From Rusavskia elegans (taxonomy: Eukaryota > Ascomycota > Lecanoromycetes > Teloschistales > Teloschistaceae), in the NCBI GenBank assembly GCA_011316305.1, contig SAUG01000203.1, positions 1 through 34,246 on the forward strand: DNA of 34,246 nucleotides. The letters run 5' to 3'. Every line of letters begins with the position of its first letter. Within the stretch, counting starts at the first letter, position 1. The translations under genes and the position numbers were made by a program. A model generated the notes under the pieces. The model made no database searches. It was not told the DNA's origin and saw only the letters and a list, made by a program, of their open reading frames with translations. Below, in pieces: positions 1-10,984 of the stretch.

Positions 1-16
1 ACCCTAACCCTAACCC
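1..16. repeat. Telomere repeat tract (CCCTAA)n, chromosome end
   Basis: The first 16 bases are a little over two and a half perfect CCCTAA units on the plus strand, that is TTAGGG on the other strand, the usual telomere repeat of filamentous fungi. The C-rich strand lies at the left edge, as expected for a left chromosome end. The tract is much shorter than a living telomere, so it is probably cut by the assembly. It passes straight into the X repeat with no spacer. Confidence 0.93.
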
Positions 17-1717
17 TTTTAAAAGGTTTTCTAATATATTTAAGGCGAGGATCGAATAAAAAAATATTATAATATTTATAAAACTTCTTTTTAATAGAAA
101 AAGTATTTTTCGCGGTATAATTTTCTAGGTTATTCTAATCTTTATAGGAAAAATACTAGCTAAAAAGGTTAGTATAGAGTTTTATAATTATAATCGCTAT
201 AATCTTTAGAATAGTAATAGTATTATATTTTCTTTTAAATTTAGAATATAATTTCCGGAAATTTATATATTTTTTATAGATTAGATATATAATCCCTGCC
301 TATCTAGTAATAATCGGGCGTATTTTTAAAGCCTAGTTCGCTTAAATAGCCTAGTTATAGATACTATTTACTATAAAGATATAGAAGTTATAGAAAAATT
401 TTTAGCCTATTTTTATAACGCGAGCGCCGGCTTAAATTAAAATCTAAATATTATTAAAAATATCTAGAAAAAATATATCGGAATAGCTATCCTTCTATAG
501 ATTTATAGTAGTTACTATAATTCTAGTCGATATATATATAGTCTAAATCTCTTTAATATTATTTTTTTTAATAAAGGCTTCTATTTATTTATCCTTTATT
601 ATTATACTATAGACAGACTATATTAAAAGAACTTTAATACCGAACGTATATAGTAATATTTCTGTATTTTATTAAATAGTCGGCTAGTTATAGAATATTA
701 GAAATTTATATTAATTAATATTATAGATTTAATAAGTAGAACCGGCTAGTATATAGAGCTTCGGGGTATATATATATATATATTTCGCTAAATCCTTATA
801 ATAATAATAGTTCGGAAATAATAAATATAGTCGGGTATATTATAAATAGAAACTCGCTTTATAGTTATTATACTTATAGTAGGTCTTATTTAGGGCGGAA
901 ACGGCGAATTTAAACTATTTAACCCGCGAATAAAGGGTTTCGAGCGTAGGATTTAAAGCTAAATAGTAAAGGCGCCTATAAATCCTATAATTATATCGGC
1001 TAGTTTTATTTTCTAACCGGTTACCGAAACTACTAGTAAAACCGGTAAAAAACTATATATAAAATACTAATTAGAGTAAAATTAGAGGAAATAAAATAGT
1101 ATAGAGATTTACCTTCTAATAAATAAAGACCTATTAATTACTATTATCTCGCGTAAAACCTAATTTAATAGTTAACTACTTACTATTAGATATAGACTCG
1201 CTAATTCTAATATCCTTTCTATTAATTCTAATAATACTATTTCCGTAGTATTATAGATTTAGTAATATTAGAATAGAAGAAATAATACTATATATAGTAT
1301 TAACTTCTATTTAGTTCTAGAAATCTTTTATCCGAGTAAATCGGGCGAAGGTAACTAGATTTAAAAACTAGTAAAAGTATTTAATATAATTCTAGAACTA
1401 CTTACTTTTCTACTAGTATAATTTTATTTTCTTTTAAACTTCGGAATATTTATTAACGCTATAATATAGTATATTATCCGACTTCTAAATAGGATTCTAT
1501 ATAGCCTATAAAAGACTATTTAGATCTTCTGCCGTATTTAGTATTAGGGTACCTATTAATATTATTACTAAATTAAACTATAATAATTATAAAACTCGGT
1601 TAGACCGGATTATTAGATTTTTAATTTTCTATACCTTATTATAGATAACTCGGCTAAATATTCTAGGAATCTAGCTTTATTAATATATATTAATATCTTC
1701 TATTTTCTTTTTACTAT

Positions 1718-1990
1718 CTATTTTATAGTTATTTTTATCGATAATTTATTTAGTATTATTAGCGATTTCTTTTTTAGTAAAAATAATACCTTCTTTTTTA
1801 ATATCCCCTTTAATATCTATTCTATAGTTATTTTTATTAATATTTTTATTAGTATTCTAGATAACTTCTTTATTAGTAAAAATAGTACCTTCTTTTTTAA
1901 TATCCCCTTTAATATCTATTCGATAATTATTTATATTAATATTTTTATTAATATTCTAGATAATTTTTTTATTAATATTTTTAGTAATAT
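1718..1990 (-). repeat. 99-bp (33-codon) tandem repeat inside the minus-strand X gene
   Basis: Two full 99-bp units (1,718-1,816 and 1,817-1,915) are followed by a 75-bp unit (1,916-1,990) that lacks 24 bp. Both lengths are multiples of three, so the array is in frame. On the minus strand each unit reads as a charged stretch with the core D-I-K-G-D-I-K-K-E-G-T-I-F-T-N-K-E-V. The same array exists in copy 2 at 16,953-17,226. Length conservation in codons supports the minus strand being the coding strand. The repeat looks like a flexible, Lys/Glu/Asn-rich linker. Confidence 0.75.
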
Positions 1991-2503
1991 CTATTTTAGT
2001 ATCTTTAGTTTATTTAGCTTCCTTAGTTTACTTAGCTCGGCGCTATTTTATAGGATTTTCTAAATAGGTAGATTTTAGATATAAAGTAGTATATATTATA
2101 ACTACTACTATAAAAAATACTTATAAAATATCGGGGATATTATTTAGAAATTCTATAAAAGCTAGGTTAGTAGTTTTAAAGATATCGGAACGATCTTTAG
2201 ATTTAGCCGATATTTTATTCCTTTACTAAAATCTAATCTTTAAAGCGGGAAAATTAGCCTTTACCTATTTTTATATAATAAATCTAAATAAAGGAATAAT
2301 AACTAAATTAGGCTTATATTTATATTTATTATATATCTCTATAAATACTAAAGCCTTTTTATTTAAATCTATAATAGGGGTATAGTAAAGTAATTTTTTA
2401 TATTATAGTATACTTTTACGCTATAGTATAGGTAATTTTTAATAGCCGAAAAAGAAATTAGATACCGAGTTTAAATCTAAAGTATCCGAATCTATATTAA
2501 CTA

Positions 2504-3257
2504 GATTATAAAGAGAGGTTATAAAAACTAATTTATCTATATATAATTCGGTTAGTTTTTAATTTTTAAATTTTATAGATTAGATATAGTCCTAGATTAA
2601 CGTTAATAACGGCGCTTCTATAATAGACGAAGGATTATTAATATAGTCCTAGATTAATATTAATATTAGTTTTTTAATTTTAGATAAAGGAATATATTTA
2701 GGCTTTATAAAACTTAGGCCTGCTATTACTATTTTTATATCGGCTAAAACTATATTAATAGAAATAAAGTAATAGGAAGTTTAACGGCTTATTATTATAC
2801 TTAATAGTATACTATACTACTAAATAGAGTATCTAAATAGTTTTTTTTAAATCTATTTTATTAGCTAATAGTAAACCTCTAAATATAGGCTCTATAATTA
2901 ATATCTAATATAGAAATTATATCTAATATAGTTTAAAATACTATATAGTTCTAGAATATTTATTAAAATAGAAATAATTAGCCGGATAGATATTTAGGGC
3001 GTAGAGTAGTTCGGGATCTAACTATAAAGCTTTATAGGACTTTTTATATAAAAGAGAAATAGTATTAATAGTACTAATATACTTTTAGATATTTTTAACT
3101 ATTTATTAAATTTATTAGTCATCTACTACTATATCGGTCTTTACTATAATATCGGCTAAATAGGCTATTTTATAAGTAAATACTTATTCCGCTAATTCTT
3201 ACTAGCTTTTTTAAGTAGCCTTTACTCTAGCTTCTTTTTTTTAAATTATTATAACTA
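2504..3257. other. 754-bp segment of X absent from copy 2
   Basis: Copy 1 reads through TAACTA at 2,498-2,503 and again at 3,252-3,257. In copy 2 the sequence left of the first TAACTA is joined at 17,733-17,738 to the sequence right of the second one. The interval between is missing there, with the six-base word kept once. This is the signature of a deletion between short direct repeats. 754 is not a multiple of three, so the minus-strand frame would shift in copy 2. Confidence 0.85.
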
Positions 3258-4458
3258 TCTATTCGACTATTATATTAAAAGGAAACTAGACTAATATACG
3301 TTTAAAGTCGTATAAACTTTTAATTATAGCTACTTATTCGGTATATAATAGAAGCAGGCGGGAATTCTACCGGCTATTATTTAATTTATATATAGTATAA
3401 ACTAAAACTAGTTTATTAATCTTTTTTTTAAATTAGGCTAGTAGTTCTTTTTCTACTACTTTATAATTAATATCCGGTAATATACGGTTAGCTTCTAGTT
3501 TCTCTTTAATCTCGTATATCTAGTCTAGATTTTCGATCTAATCGAACTTTACGGATTTAAAAAAAGTTAATACTGAGGGTTTTTCTAGTTTAGAATTAAA
3601 TATATAGAAATCGGTATCCGGAATAATATAGTAATATACTAATATAGTCTTATTAGTCTAAAGTTTAGAGATACCTATATAACTTTCCGAATATATCGCC
3701 TTTTTAGTCGACTTTTTAAACTAGTTCTTAACTAGGTAATAGACTCGATACTAAATTTCGGAGGCGTAAATCTAGTAGAAGTATTTTTTATCCCGGTAAA
3801 CCGGATCGCTTTCGGGAGTATATATTAAAATATTTAAGCTTCGGCTACTCGTTAGAATATTATATAGTATTTTAATCTAGTATAAAAAAGGTCGATAGGT
3901 TATATAAAAAATATTCCCTATAATAAATAATAGCTATATATAGAAAGTAGGATTAAAACCGCTAATATCGATTTTATTTTATTAGAAAATATAGCTAAAT
4001 AGTTTATTAACTTTAATCTATATTTTTACTAGCTCCTTCCCTATTTACTCTTTCTAGTATCCTTCCCTAATAATAGTAGTAAGTCTATCTAGTAGTACGT
4101 TTAGATAGCTATAGAATTCCTTTAGTTCGCTAGTATTAGCGAGGCCGAAATACCTATATAGCGAGATATTACTATTTATAAAATCTAGTCTGCCTTTTTT
4201 AGAAAAAATAATCTAAATACTATCGAGAAATTATAGTAGATCTTTAGATAGTAGTCGTTCGGCTAAAGCTAGGCTTATATCTACTAATAGATTTAGAGCT
4301 ATAGTCTTTTTAAATCTAGCGGGTATTAATAGTCTAGCTTATATAGTCTATATTCTTTTCTTTTCCTTTAATAATACTATATAGACCTAGGACTACGTTC
4401 TAGTATAAACTAGATACCTCGAAAAAGATATTTTAAAAACTATAGGGTAACTATACTT

Positions 4459-5112
4459 AAAAAAAAAAAAAAGACTATATAATTTTAAAGATCGAAAATA
4501 TAGACTATCGGAATAAATTAATATAATTAGAGCTAGATATAATTCTAGAATAATAAGTAATAAAGGCTAGATATAATCCTAGAATAATAACTCGCTATAA
4601 CTAAATTAAAGTAAATTAACTAAAAGCTGTAGTAGGGTTAGTATTAAATATAGTAATTTAAGTACTCGGAAGCTATAAAATATAGTTTATAACTAATACT
4701 ATAAAGCAGATTATAACTCTAGAACTATATTAAAAAATAGAAAAATATACTAATAAAGTTATAATTAAAAAAGAAATAGAAATATATAAATAGGTAGTAC
4801 TAAATATAATATATAAAAAAAAAAAAAATAAGATAGAAAATAAAAAATATTTATATATTAATAATAGCCGAATAATACGCTAATAAACGTAAGTAATATA
4901 TAGATATTTAATAGATTTTATTTCTAAAGCGAAAATAGGTAGTAGAATAAAATAAAAATTAATTACTTTACTAGAGGAACGTATTAATATATAATATATA
5001 GTAAATATATTAGGACTAGTGCTCTTTTATTATTTTAGAATTATGTCTAGCTCTTATAGTATTAAGGTTTTTATTATTCTAGAATTACGTCCAGCTCTTA
5101 TAAAATTAAGAA
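4459..5112. promoter_or_regulatory. Divergent intergenic region of X with paired inverted repeat (copy 1)
   Basis: This region lies between the presumed starts of the two divergent X genes. At 4,528-4,590 two direct copies of an AGCTAGATATAATTCTAGAA-like word stand about 36 bp apart. At 5,028-5,110 two copies of the reverse complement stand about 46 bp apart (TTATTCTAGAATTACGTCCA and a relative). The four sites form an inverted repeat with about 440 bp between the arms. A poly-A run begins the region (4,459-4,472) and another lies near 4,806-4,819. I infer a shared two-way promoter with paired protein-binding sites; a hairpin or recombination site is the alternative. Confidence 0.5.
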
Positions 5113-5399
5113 AAAAGCTCGTCCGGAATAAACTATAGTCTAGGTATATCTAGTAAAAAATATCGGTTTCTAAATCTATAAAGTCCGTAGTTATTAGTTA
5201 AATAGATAAATAGTAGAACGATATAAAGATACCTTATTGATATATCTATAGATAACCTATTTTAGTATTTTTTCCTACTAGTAAAAGTTATCTTTCTTTA
5301 ACCTAATTAGATTTTTTTATATCGGAATATTTAGTAAACCGCTAGATCTAAAAAATATAGTTCTAGGATTATATTATTAATAGATATAGTTCTAAAATT

Positions 5400-8300
5400 A
5401 TATTATTAACGTCGGTACTAGTTATTTACCGCGGACTATAATCTAGTAATCTATTATAACTAAGCTAGGTCTAATTTTTACTTCTATTATAGTCGAGAAG
5501 CTCGGGATTATCGGCTAGATTATCGTTATTAAAACTTGCCTCTTAAATTTCTACTACGATAGCCAGCTAATCTAGCTTTTAGTAGAAAATATAGAAATAA
5601 TTAGAGAATATTAGATCTAGTATACCGAAGGTATTATAATTATTAAATAGATATAACTTAAATAGAAAAACTCGCTTTAGAATATTCTATAAAGTAGTTT
5701 TAAAACTACCGGTCCTAATAATATCGCTAAATTTTTTCTAGTTCTTTCTATTACCGCGTCGCGTATATTTTATATTATTAGCCTAGTCGACTAGAATCCT
5801 AGCTAAATACTATCCGGTCCGAGCTATTCTAAAAAGGCTTCGGATCTTTTAGACTCTCTCTATACTATATATTTATTTTATAGAGATTATTATAGCCAGA
5901 TTATTATAGTTAAACTAAAAAATAGTATACAGGATAGTAGAAATAATATAAAGTATTTTTTATAAAAAGGTTAAACTATACTCGGTATTTCCTATATTAA
6001 TAAAATATCTATAAAGTTTATAAATTAAAATCCGGAAAAATATATATTTCTATTTTTATTTATAGCGATCTTTATAGTTATTCTATATAAAAAGGGCCTA
6101 TAGCCGATCTTTTTATAAACCGGATTTAAAATACTAGTTAAAATAGAAATTATTAGATTTAAAGGACTAGTAAACGAGAGTAATATAAGGAAATCTACCT
6201 CCTAGAAATTGTTATATAGTAGGGAAAGTTAATAGTTTAAAACCTAACTATTTCTATTTAATTAAATATTCTAGATATAGCGCTCGAATCTCTTTCCGGA
6301 CCTAGACTATAAAAGTTCTATACTAGCGGTTTTATTCTTTATTAAACTAAAATATATAGAATTACTACTTTAGAATTTATAGTTTAGACGCCTTTATAAC
6401 CTCCTTAGTCTACTATTCGGTATCGACTATATTATCTACTATCCGGTTAATTAGCTTATAGATAATATATTTATTATAGTCGACGAATATAAAATATATA
6501 GTAAATTAAATAGATTTATAATAATAACGCTAAAATAAGGTAGTATAGTTAGAAAAGGATACTACCTAAGCTTCGTCTACCTAGAAGCGAAGATAGGCTT
6601 AAAAAAAAGCGAAGAACCGGTTTTATTCTATATAGATCCTAGCGATATTATATATACCTTTAAACTTCTACTAAAGCCCGTTTCTAATACCTAATTAGTA
6701 GATAATTCGAGTATTAAAAAAAAAAATACCCTACTAGAAGATTATATCTAGAAAAAAAGAAATAATACTATACTAGTCTATTATTATTTAATATTATAAA
6801 CTAAATCTAGTTATATAAATAGGGTCGGCGTCTACTTTTATATTATCTTTTTTTAAAATAGTAACTACGCGTATCTATTTTATCTACTATTCCTTTTTTA
6901 TAAAAGAAAGATATTACGCCGGTTCGGTTCCCCCTATAGTAAAATAAATAATATTAATAGTAATATAAAATATATTTCTATTAGCTTTTTATTTTTCCTA
7001 TAAAACTAGAAATAGACCGGCTACCGGTATAGGTTATACCGCTAATACTTTAAAGAGAAAAAGTTAAATATTTAAAAAGGTCGAAATAAAGGCGATAATA
7101 TTCCGGATAGAAACGAAGGTATATAGTTAATAGAATTCTATAAAGGAGTTAGAAATATAATTCTAGAGCTATATTAGATCCGGCCTAAATAAAAGGTTCT
7201 ATAATATATTAGATAGAAGATATAATAGCCGAACAGGAACTATATCCGGCTATTAGCTTAAATCTAATACTTAGAAAAGAATAAAGTTAACCCGGTATTT
7301 ATTTTATATTCTATAGTAAATATCCTTTTTATATACCTACTTAAGATATTTATTAAGATAGCTTTTAATATATAAAAAGGCTTAAATCTAGTAATTATAG
7401 AAAAAAGGTTAACTAAAAGGTAGATCTAGATAATCTTCGAAGCTATTAGTATATTATTAAAAGCGCGCCGCGGTATATTACCTATTATAAATCGGGTTAT
7501 TTATAGTCTAATCGTCCTATTTAGTTTATTTAAAAGCGAAGGCTTTAAATTCGCGACTACTAAAAAAATAGATATCTTTAAATAATATAATTAAAAGATT
7601 TTTAATAGTATTATAGGATTTATAGTAAGCTATAAAACTTTCGCGACGGAAAAGGTTAGATATAGTTAGCTCTATATATATAGAACTAAGGTTTCGAATA
7701 AAATAGAATAGATAGGTTAATATTTTAAAACCTATAGGCCCTTTATCTAGATTCTAGAAATAATTCTTTTAAGTTTAGAGGCAGTATATATTATAAAGCA
7801 GGGTAATACTAGAATAGGGAGTTTTACTATAAATTTTAATAAAATCGTCGAAGCCGAAATCGAAATAGAATTTATTAGAAAAAATAATCTTTTTAGATAT
7901 ATTATATTAGTAAGCTAGTATCTATTCTATAGTACCTTAGACTTTCTATAGTAAATTATATATAATATTAGCCTTTAAATTATAGGCCGATAGGACGAAA
8001 AAAAGCTCTTTAAATTTCTATATAGTATTAGCGCGTCTTACTACTTCTATTTATAAAAGGTCGAAGTAGTTAGCCGGAATAGGATAGTAGATATCTATAG
8101 AAACTAATAATTTAAAAAAATATAGCTCCTAGTTAATAGATATACTAGTATAGGCGGTTTTAAAACTTTAAAAATAGTAGGCGGATATATATTTAGAGCA
8201 GGTTAATTAAATAGTAGAAAAGACGATTAAATCTATCTAGCCTAATTAAAAATTATAACCTATATAAATAGTATCCTATTCCGTTTATATTATATTAGAG

Positions 8301-9530
8301 AAATATATATAGGTATTAAAGCTTCGCTTTCGGTCGGTAGAACTAAAGCTAATACGTAATTATTTAAATTTATAAATATTATAACTATAGATTATAAAGC
8401 GCGGGTTCTATATAATATATTAATAAAAAGGCGGGTAGAAATACTAGTAAAATAGATAGAAATAGACTACTAGAGTTATAGGAGTAAAGATAATATTATC
8501 GATATTAATAGTAATATAGATCTAAAAGTCGTCTTACTCTTCTATTATAAATTATTCGAATAAAGCTTTCTCGCTATAGTTAATATTAAGGGAAAGTAGA
8601 ATAGACTTTCTAGCGAGGAAAGCGCGCTAATTAATATTATAGAAATCCGGGTAAATAGGATTATTACGCCGTAATATTACTAAATAGTATAAAAGCGGGA
8701 AGAATAGAATAGATAAAGCTTTTTAAAAACTAAACGATTTTTAATATATAGTAAATTTACCGAAGCTCCGAATATTAAATAGAAAGTTAAAGTAGTAGCT
8801 AGCTAGAATATCGGTTAGTAATCTAATAATAGATAGAAATAGAAAAAAGGCTTACTATAATTATATAAGCGTCGAGAGGCTATTATAAAGATTTTATTAG
8901 CCTATTTAAACTCTATAGGCTGTAGTTATTATAGCAGTAATAGAAGTAGTATAGCTAGTAGTTCCGTAGAATAAAGAATATTATTATCTTCTACTAGTAT
9001 ACTATAAAAGGACAGTGATAGTAAAGTATTAGATAGCTATAATAGAAGTCCAGGTCTATTATCTAAAAGTATATAAAGGATCGGTTTAGTATCTAAATCG
9101 CTACCGGAAATAGATAGGGTTCGAATACTGTTTATAGAAGCAGGATTTTTAACTTATACTAGAAATATAGTTTATAACCTTTTATATAAACGTCTTCCCC
9201 TATATCGGGCTATATTTATTAAGTAGAGAATTCTAATAGGAAAGGTAAAAGTTAATATATTACCGGTAAAACGAAGTAAAAGATATTTATTACTCGGTAA
9301 TCGGTATAGAATATTAATCTAGTAAAATATATTATTATTAGAAAAGTAATCTTCGACTTTATAGAATAGGATAATAGTAGAAGGAAAAATAAAAATAAAT
9401 AGTAAAATCGAATATTTAGGTTATAGTTCTACTATAGGTAGAATAAACCCCTAGAACTTTCTACGCCGGATTAATCTATCGCTAGAAGAAGATTCTAATT
9501 AAACTATTAGCTTCGAAAATATAATTATAT
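5400..9530 (+). pseudogene. Long RIP-degraded gene of X, plus strand, unrecognised (copy 1)
   Basis: Several long plus-strand stretches have far fewer TAA/TAG codons than this sequence should give by chance. They are 5,760-6,120, 6,190-6,530, 6,590-7,200, 7,320-8,260 and 8,900-9,530. They are not all in one frame, which points to introns, small indels, or both. Together they span more than 1,200 codons. Landmarks include F-I-I-V-D-E-Y-K-I-Y near 6,475, R-K-N-N-L-F-R-Y-I-I near 7,885, and a basic stretch P-V-K-R-S-K-R-Y near 9,265. A Ser/Asn-rich low-complexity part at 8,930-9,060 differs in length and sequence between the copies. I do not recognise the protein family. A telomere-linked RecQ-type helicase was considered because of location and size, but I could not find a Walker A or DEAH box. 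Confidence 0.5.
8930..9060 (+). repeat. Hypervariable low-complexity segment of X (copy 1)
   Basis: The flanks align with copy 2, but this interval does not align base for base with 23,393-23,515. It is rich in TAGTA/AGTAG words, reading as Ser/Asn/Arg-rich on the plus strand. It also keeps several CA and TG dinucleotides (for example at 8,931, 8,945 and 9,013-9,016) that are rare elsewhere. This looks like a small length-variable coding repeat. Confidence 0.45.
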
Positions 9531-10084
9531 ATAGCCCTAGAATTATATTCTAGAATCGATATAGAATTTAAACAGGGTACGATATAGTTTTAGAACTACG
9601 AAAGTCTATTTAGTACCGTAGTATATACTAATAGATATCTTCGGAATTTCGGTAGAAAAAATAGGAAGAATAAGAGTAGTAGATAGAACTATCTAAAATT
9701 TTTAGTTTAAGGCTTTTTTTATTTTAAATATTATTTTATAACTTTTAGCCGTTTCCTTTTTTTTTTTCTCTATCTAGTACTTTTTAGGCCTACTTCGAAA
9801 CATTTTAGGTAGTTAGATAGACGTATTACGTTCCGGTAGAAGTACTTAGTACTAGATCTCGAAATTATAAAAGGGGTTAACCGGTAAAAAGTATTATAAG
9901 GCGGTTCTAATAGAAAAAAAAAAGGAATAGATATCTAATTTACGCGATATAAAAAGTCGGCTATTATTATATAATAGGAAAAAACCGTTACTAATATTAC
10001 TAGGAAATATATAAATTAGATTTTAATTATAAATATAAAATAACGAATAGGAAATAGAAAAACCTATTATCCTAATATTTAATA

Positions 10085-10450
10085 TCTAGATTAGGCAATA
10101 AAAGTAAGAAACTAGTATTCTATTAGAAAGGATAGGTCCCTTTCGGTATATAGAACGGATTATAGGCTAGTATATTTTAACTTTCGTTAGGGACTCGTTA
10201 TAGAGCTAGCAGGCTTTTCTACCTATTTAAATAAGAGATAGCTGCCTAGATAGATTATTAATAGTACCGTAGTAGAAAAGAGGCCTATAGCAGGCTTTAT
10301 AGTAATAAAGAATAGAACTAGATAGTACCTAGAATTTTAGATTATTAATAAACGGCCTACTACTTTATATACTACCGTCTTTATTATATAGTATTACGTT
10401 CCCGTTTAATAGTAGCGGGAAGTTATCTATAATCTATATTAAAGGTTAGG
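10085..10450 (+). pseudogene. Possible short RIP-degraded frame near the right end of X (copy 1)
   Basis: A plus-strand frame of about 120 codons runs with roughly eight TAA/TAG codons. Recognisable words are D-Y-R-L-V-Y-F-N-F, E-L-A-G-F-S-T-Y-L-N-K-R and K-R-P-I-A-G-F-I-V-I-K-N-R-T-R. The same frame and words are found in copy 2 at about 24,553-24,905, allowing for transitions. I do not recognise the product. It may be a separate small gene, the last exon of the long plus-strand gene, or a chance open frame in non-coding DNA. Confidence 0.3.
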
Positions 10451-10649
10451 TAGGCTAATAATAGCTTCGCTAAATTTAAGAAAGAGCTAGTAAAGGTAAA
10501 ATAGAAGGAATATAGAATAGAAATAGGAAATTCGTATAGAACCTACTGTCTTATAAAAAAATAAAAGATAAGACCTTTAGCTAATTAATTACTACCTTTA
10601 AATCTTTTTAATATATATATATACGGATAACTATATAGATTACTATTAA

Positions 10650-10707
10650 ATTAATTAGATAATTAAATTTTCCCGGCGATTAATTAGATAATTAAATTTT
10701 CCCTCGC
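10650..10707. repeat. 29-bp direct duplication (copy 1)
   Basis: ATTAATTAGATAATTAAATT starts at 10,650 and again at 10,679, a period of 29 bases. The pair is conserved in copy 2 at 25,113 and 25,142. It lies about 280 bp inside the right end of X, next to a short GAAGCGGCAG/GAAGCAG purine repeat near 10,740-10,757. Confidence 0.75.
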
Positions 10708-10947
10708 CCTAAATAATAATTATACTAGCGGTAGTAGTAGGAAGCGGCAGGAAGCAGATTTTAGATAAATATTAAAACTAATAGCGACTATATAGTTAGA
10801 TATACTACGAACTATTATAATTATTTTAGTTCTAAAAGCTAAAGGTTTATTATAAAATAATTCTATAGAACTTTTATACCGGAACGGTATTAATAGAACG
10901 ATATTAATATATAGTACGACCGACCGATTTTAACTAAGTCCTATAGG

Positions 10948-10984
10948 ATACCCGCCTAACTCTGACCCTCCGTACCGTACAATA
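10948..10984. other. Conserved right terminus of X, little affected by RIP (copy 1)
   Basis: The last 37 bases of X differ by only one base from the same stretch in copy 2 (25,411-25,447), although most of X has many differences. It keeps a CTCTGACC word, that is a TG. Its reverse complement contains GGAGGGTCAGAGTTAGGCGG, loosely like a degenerate telomere repeat. This marks the element boundary: the sequences after it in the two copies are unrelated. Confidence 0.6.

Larger units (their letters stand above)
50..4431 (-). pseudogene. Long RIP-degraded gene of X, minus strand, unrecognised (copy 1)
   Basis: Read on the minus strand from 4,431, one frame stays protein-like for long stretches when TAA/TAG are taken as mutated Gln/Trp codons; 3,300-4,330 and 2,700-3,250 are the clearest parts. 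The proposed start is an ATA at 4,431-4,429 (ATG to ATA by RIP), followed by S-F-S-R-Y-L-V-Y-T-R and soon by L-L-I-P-A-R-F-K-K. A poly-A run at 4,459-4,472, poly-T on the coding strand, lies just upstream. The middle is hydrophilic, with 33-residue tandem repeats at 1,718-1,990. The frame can be followed to about position 50, close to the telomere, so the C-terminus may have been cut off when the telomere formed. I do not recognise the protein. Its divergent partner is the plus-strand gene starting near 5,400. Frameshifts and introns are not resolved. Confidence 0.5.
17..10984. repeat. Subtelomeric repeat X, copy 1 (about 11 kb)
   Basis: This block recurs in direct orientation at 15,252-25,447. 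The match starts at the TTTAAAAG just after the telomere (18-25 pairs with 15,253-15,260) and ends at the CCGTACAATA at 10,975-10,984 (pairs with 25,438-25,447). Differences between the copies are almost all C/T and G/A transitions, running both ways, plus one 754-bp block present only here (2,504-3,257) and small indels. No terminal inverted repeat or target duplication was found. The left limit is set by where the telomere begins, so the true element could once have been longer. It holds two divergent degraded genes (minus 4,431 to about 50; plus about 5,400-9,530) and possibly a third frame near 10,100-10,450. Confidence 0.9.

Noticed and set aside
766..786. (TA)n run as a functional element (also near 15,999-16,018)
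   Set aside because: Short TA runs are an expected product of RIP on CA/TG-rich DNA. The run is present in both X copies but has no other sign of function.
6155..6230. Possible P-loop (E-S-N-I-R-K-S-T) in the plus-strand X gene
   Set aside because: Position and length resemble G-x4-G-K-S/T, but two glycines would have to be restored by assumption, and no downstream DEAH or SAT box was found. It is not enough for an ATPase call.
17..10984. Terminal inverted repeats or long target duplications bounding X
   Set aside because: The left end (TTTAAAAGGTTTTC) and right end (CCGTACCGTACAATA) are not complementary, and the flanks of the two copies share no convincing duplication.
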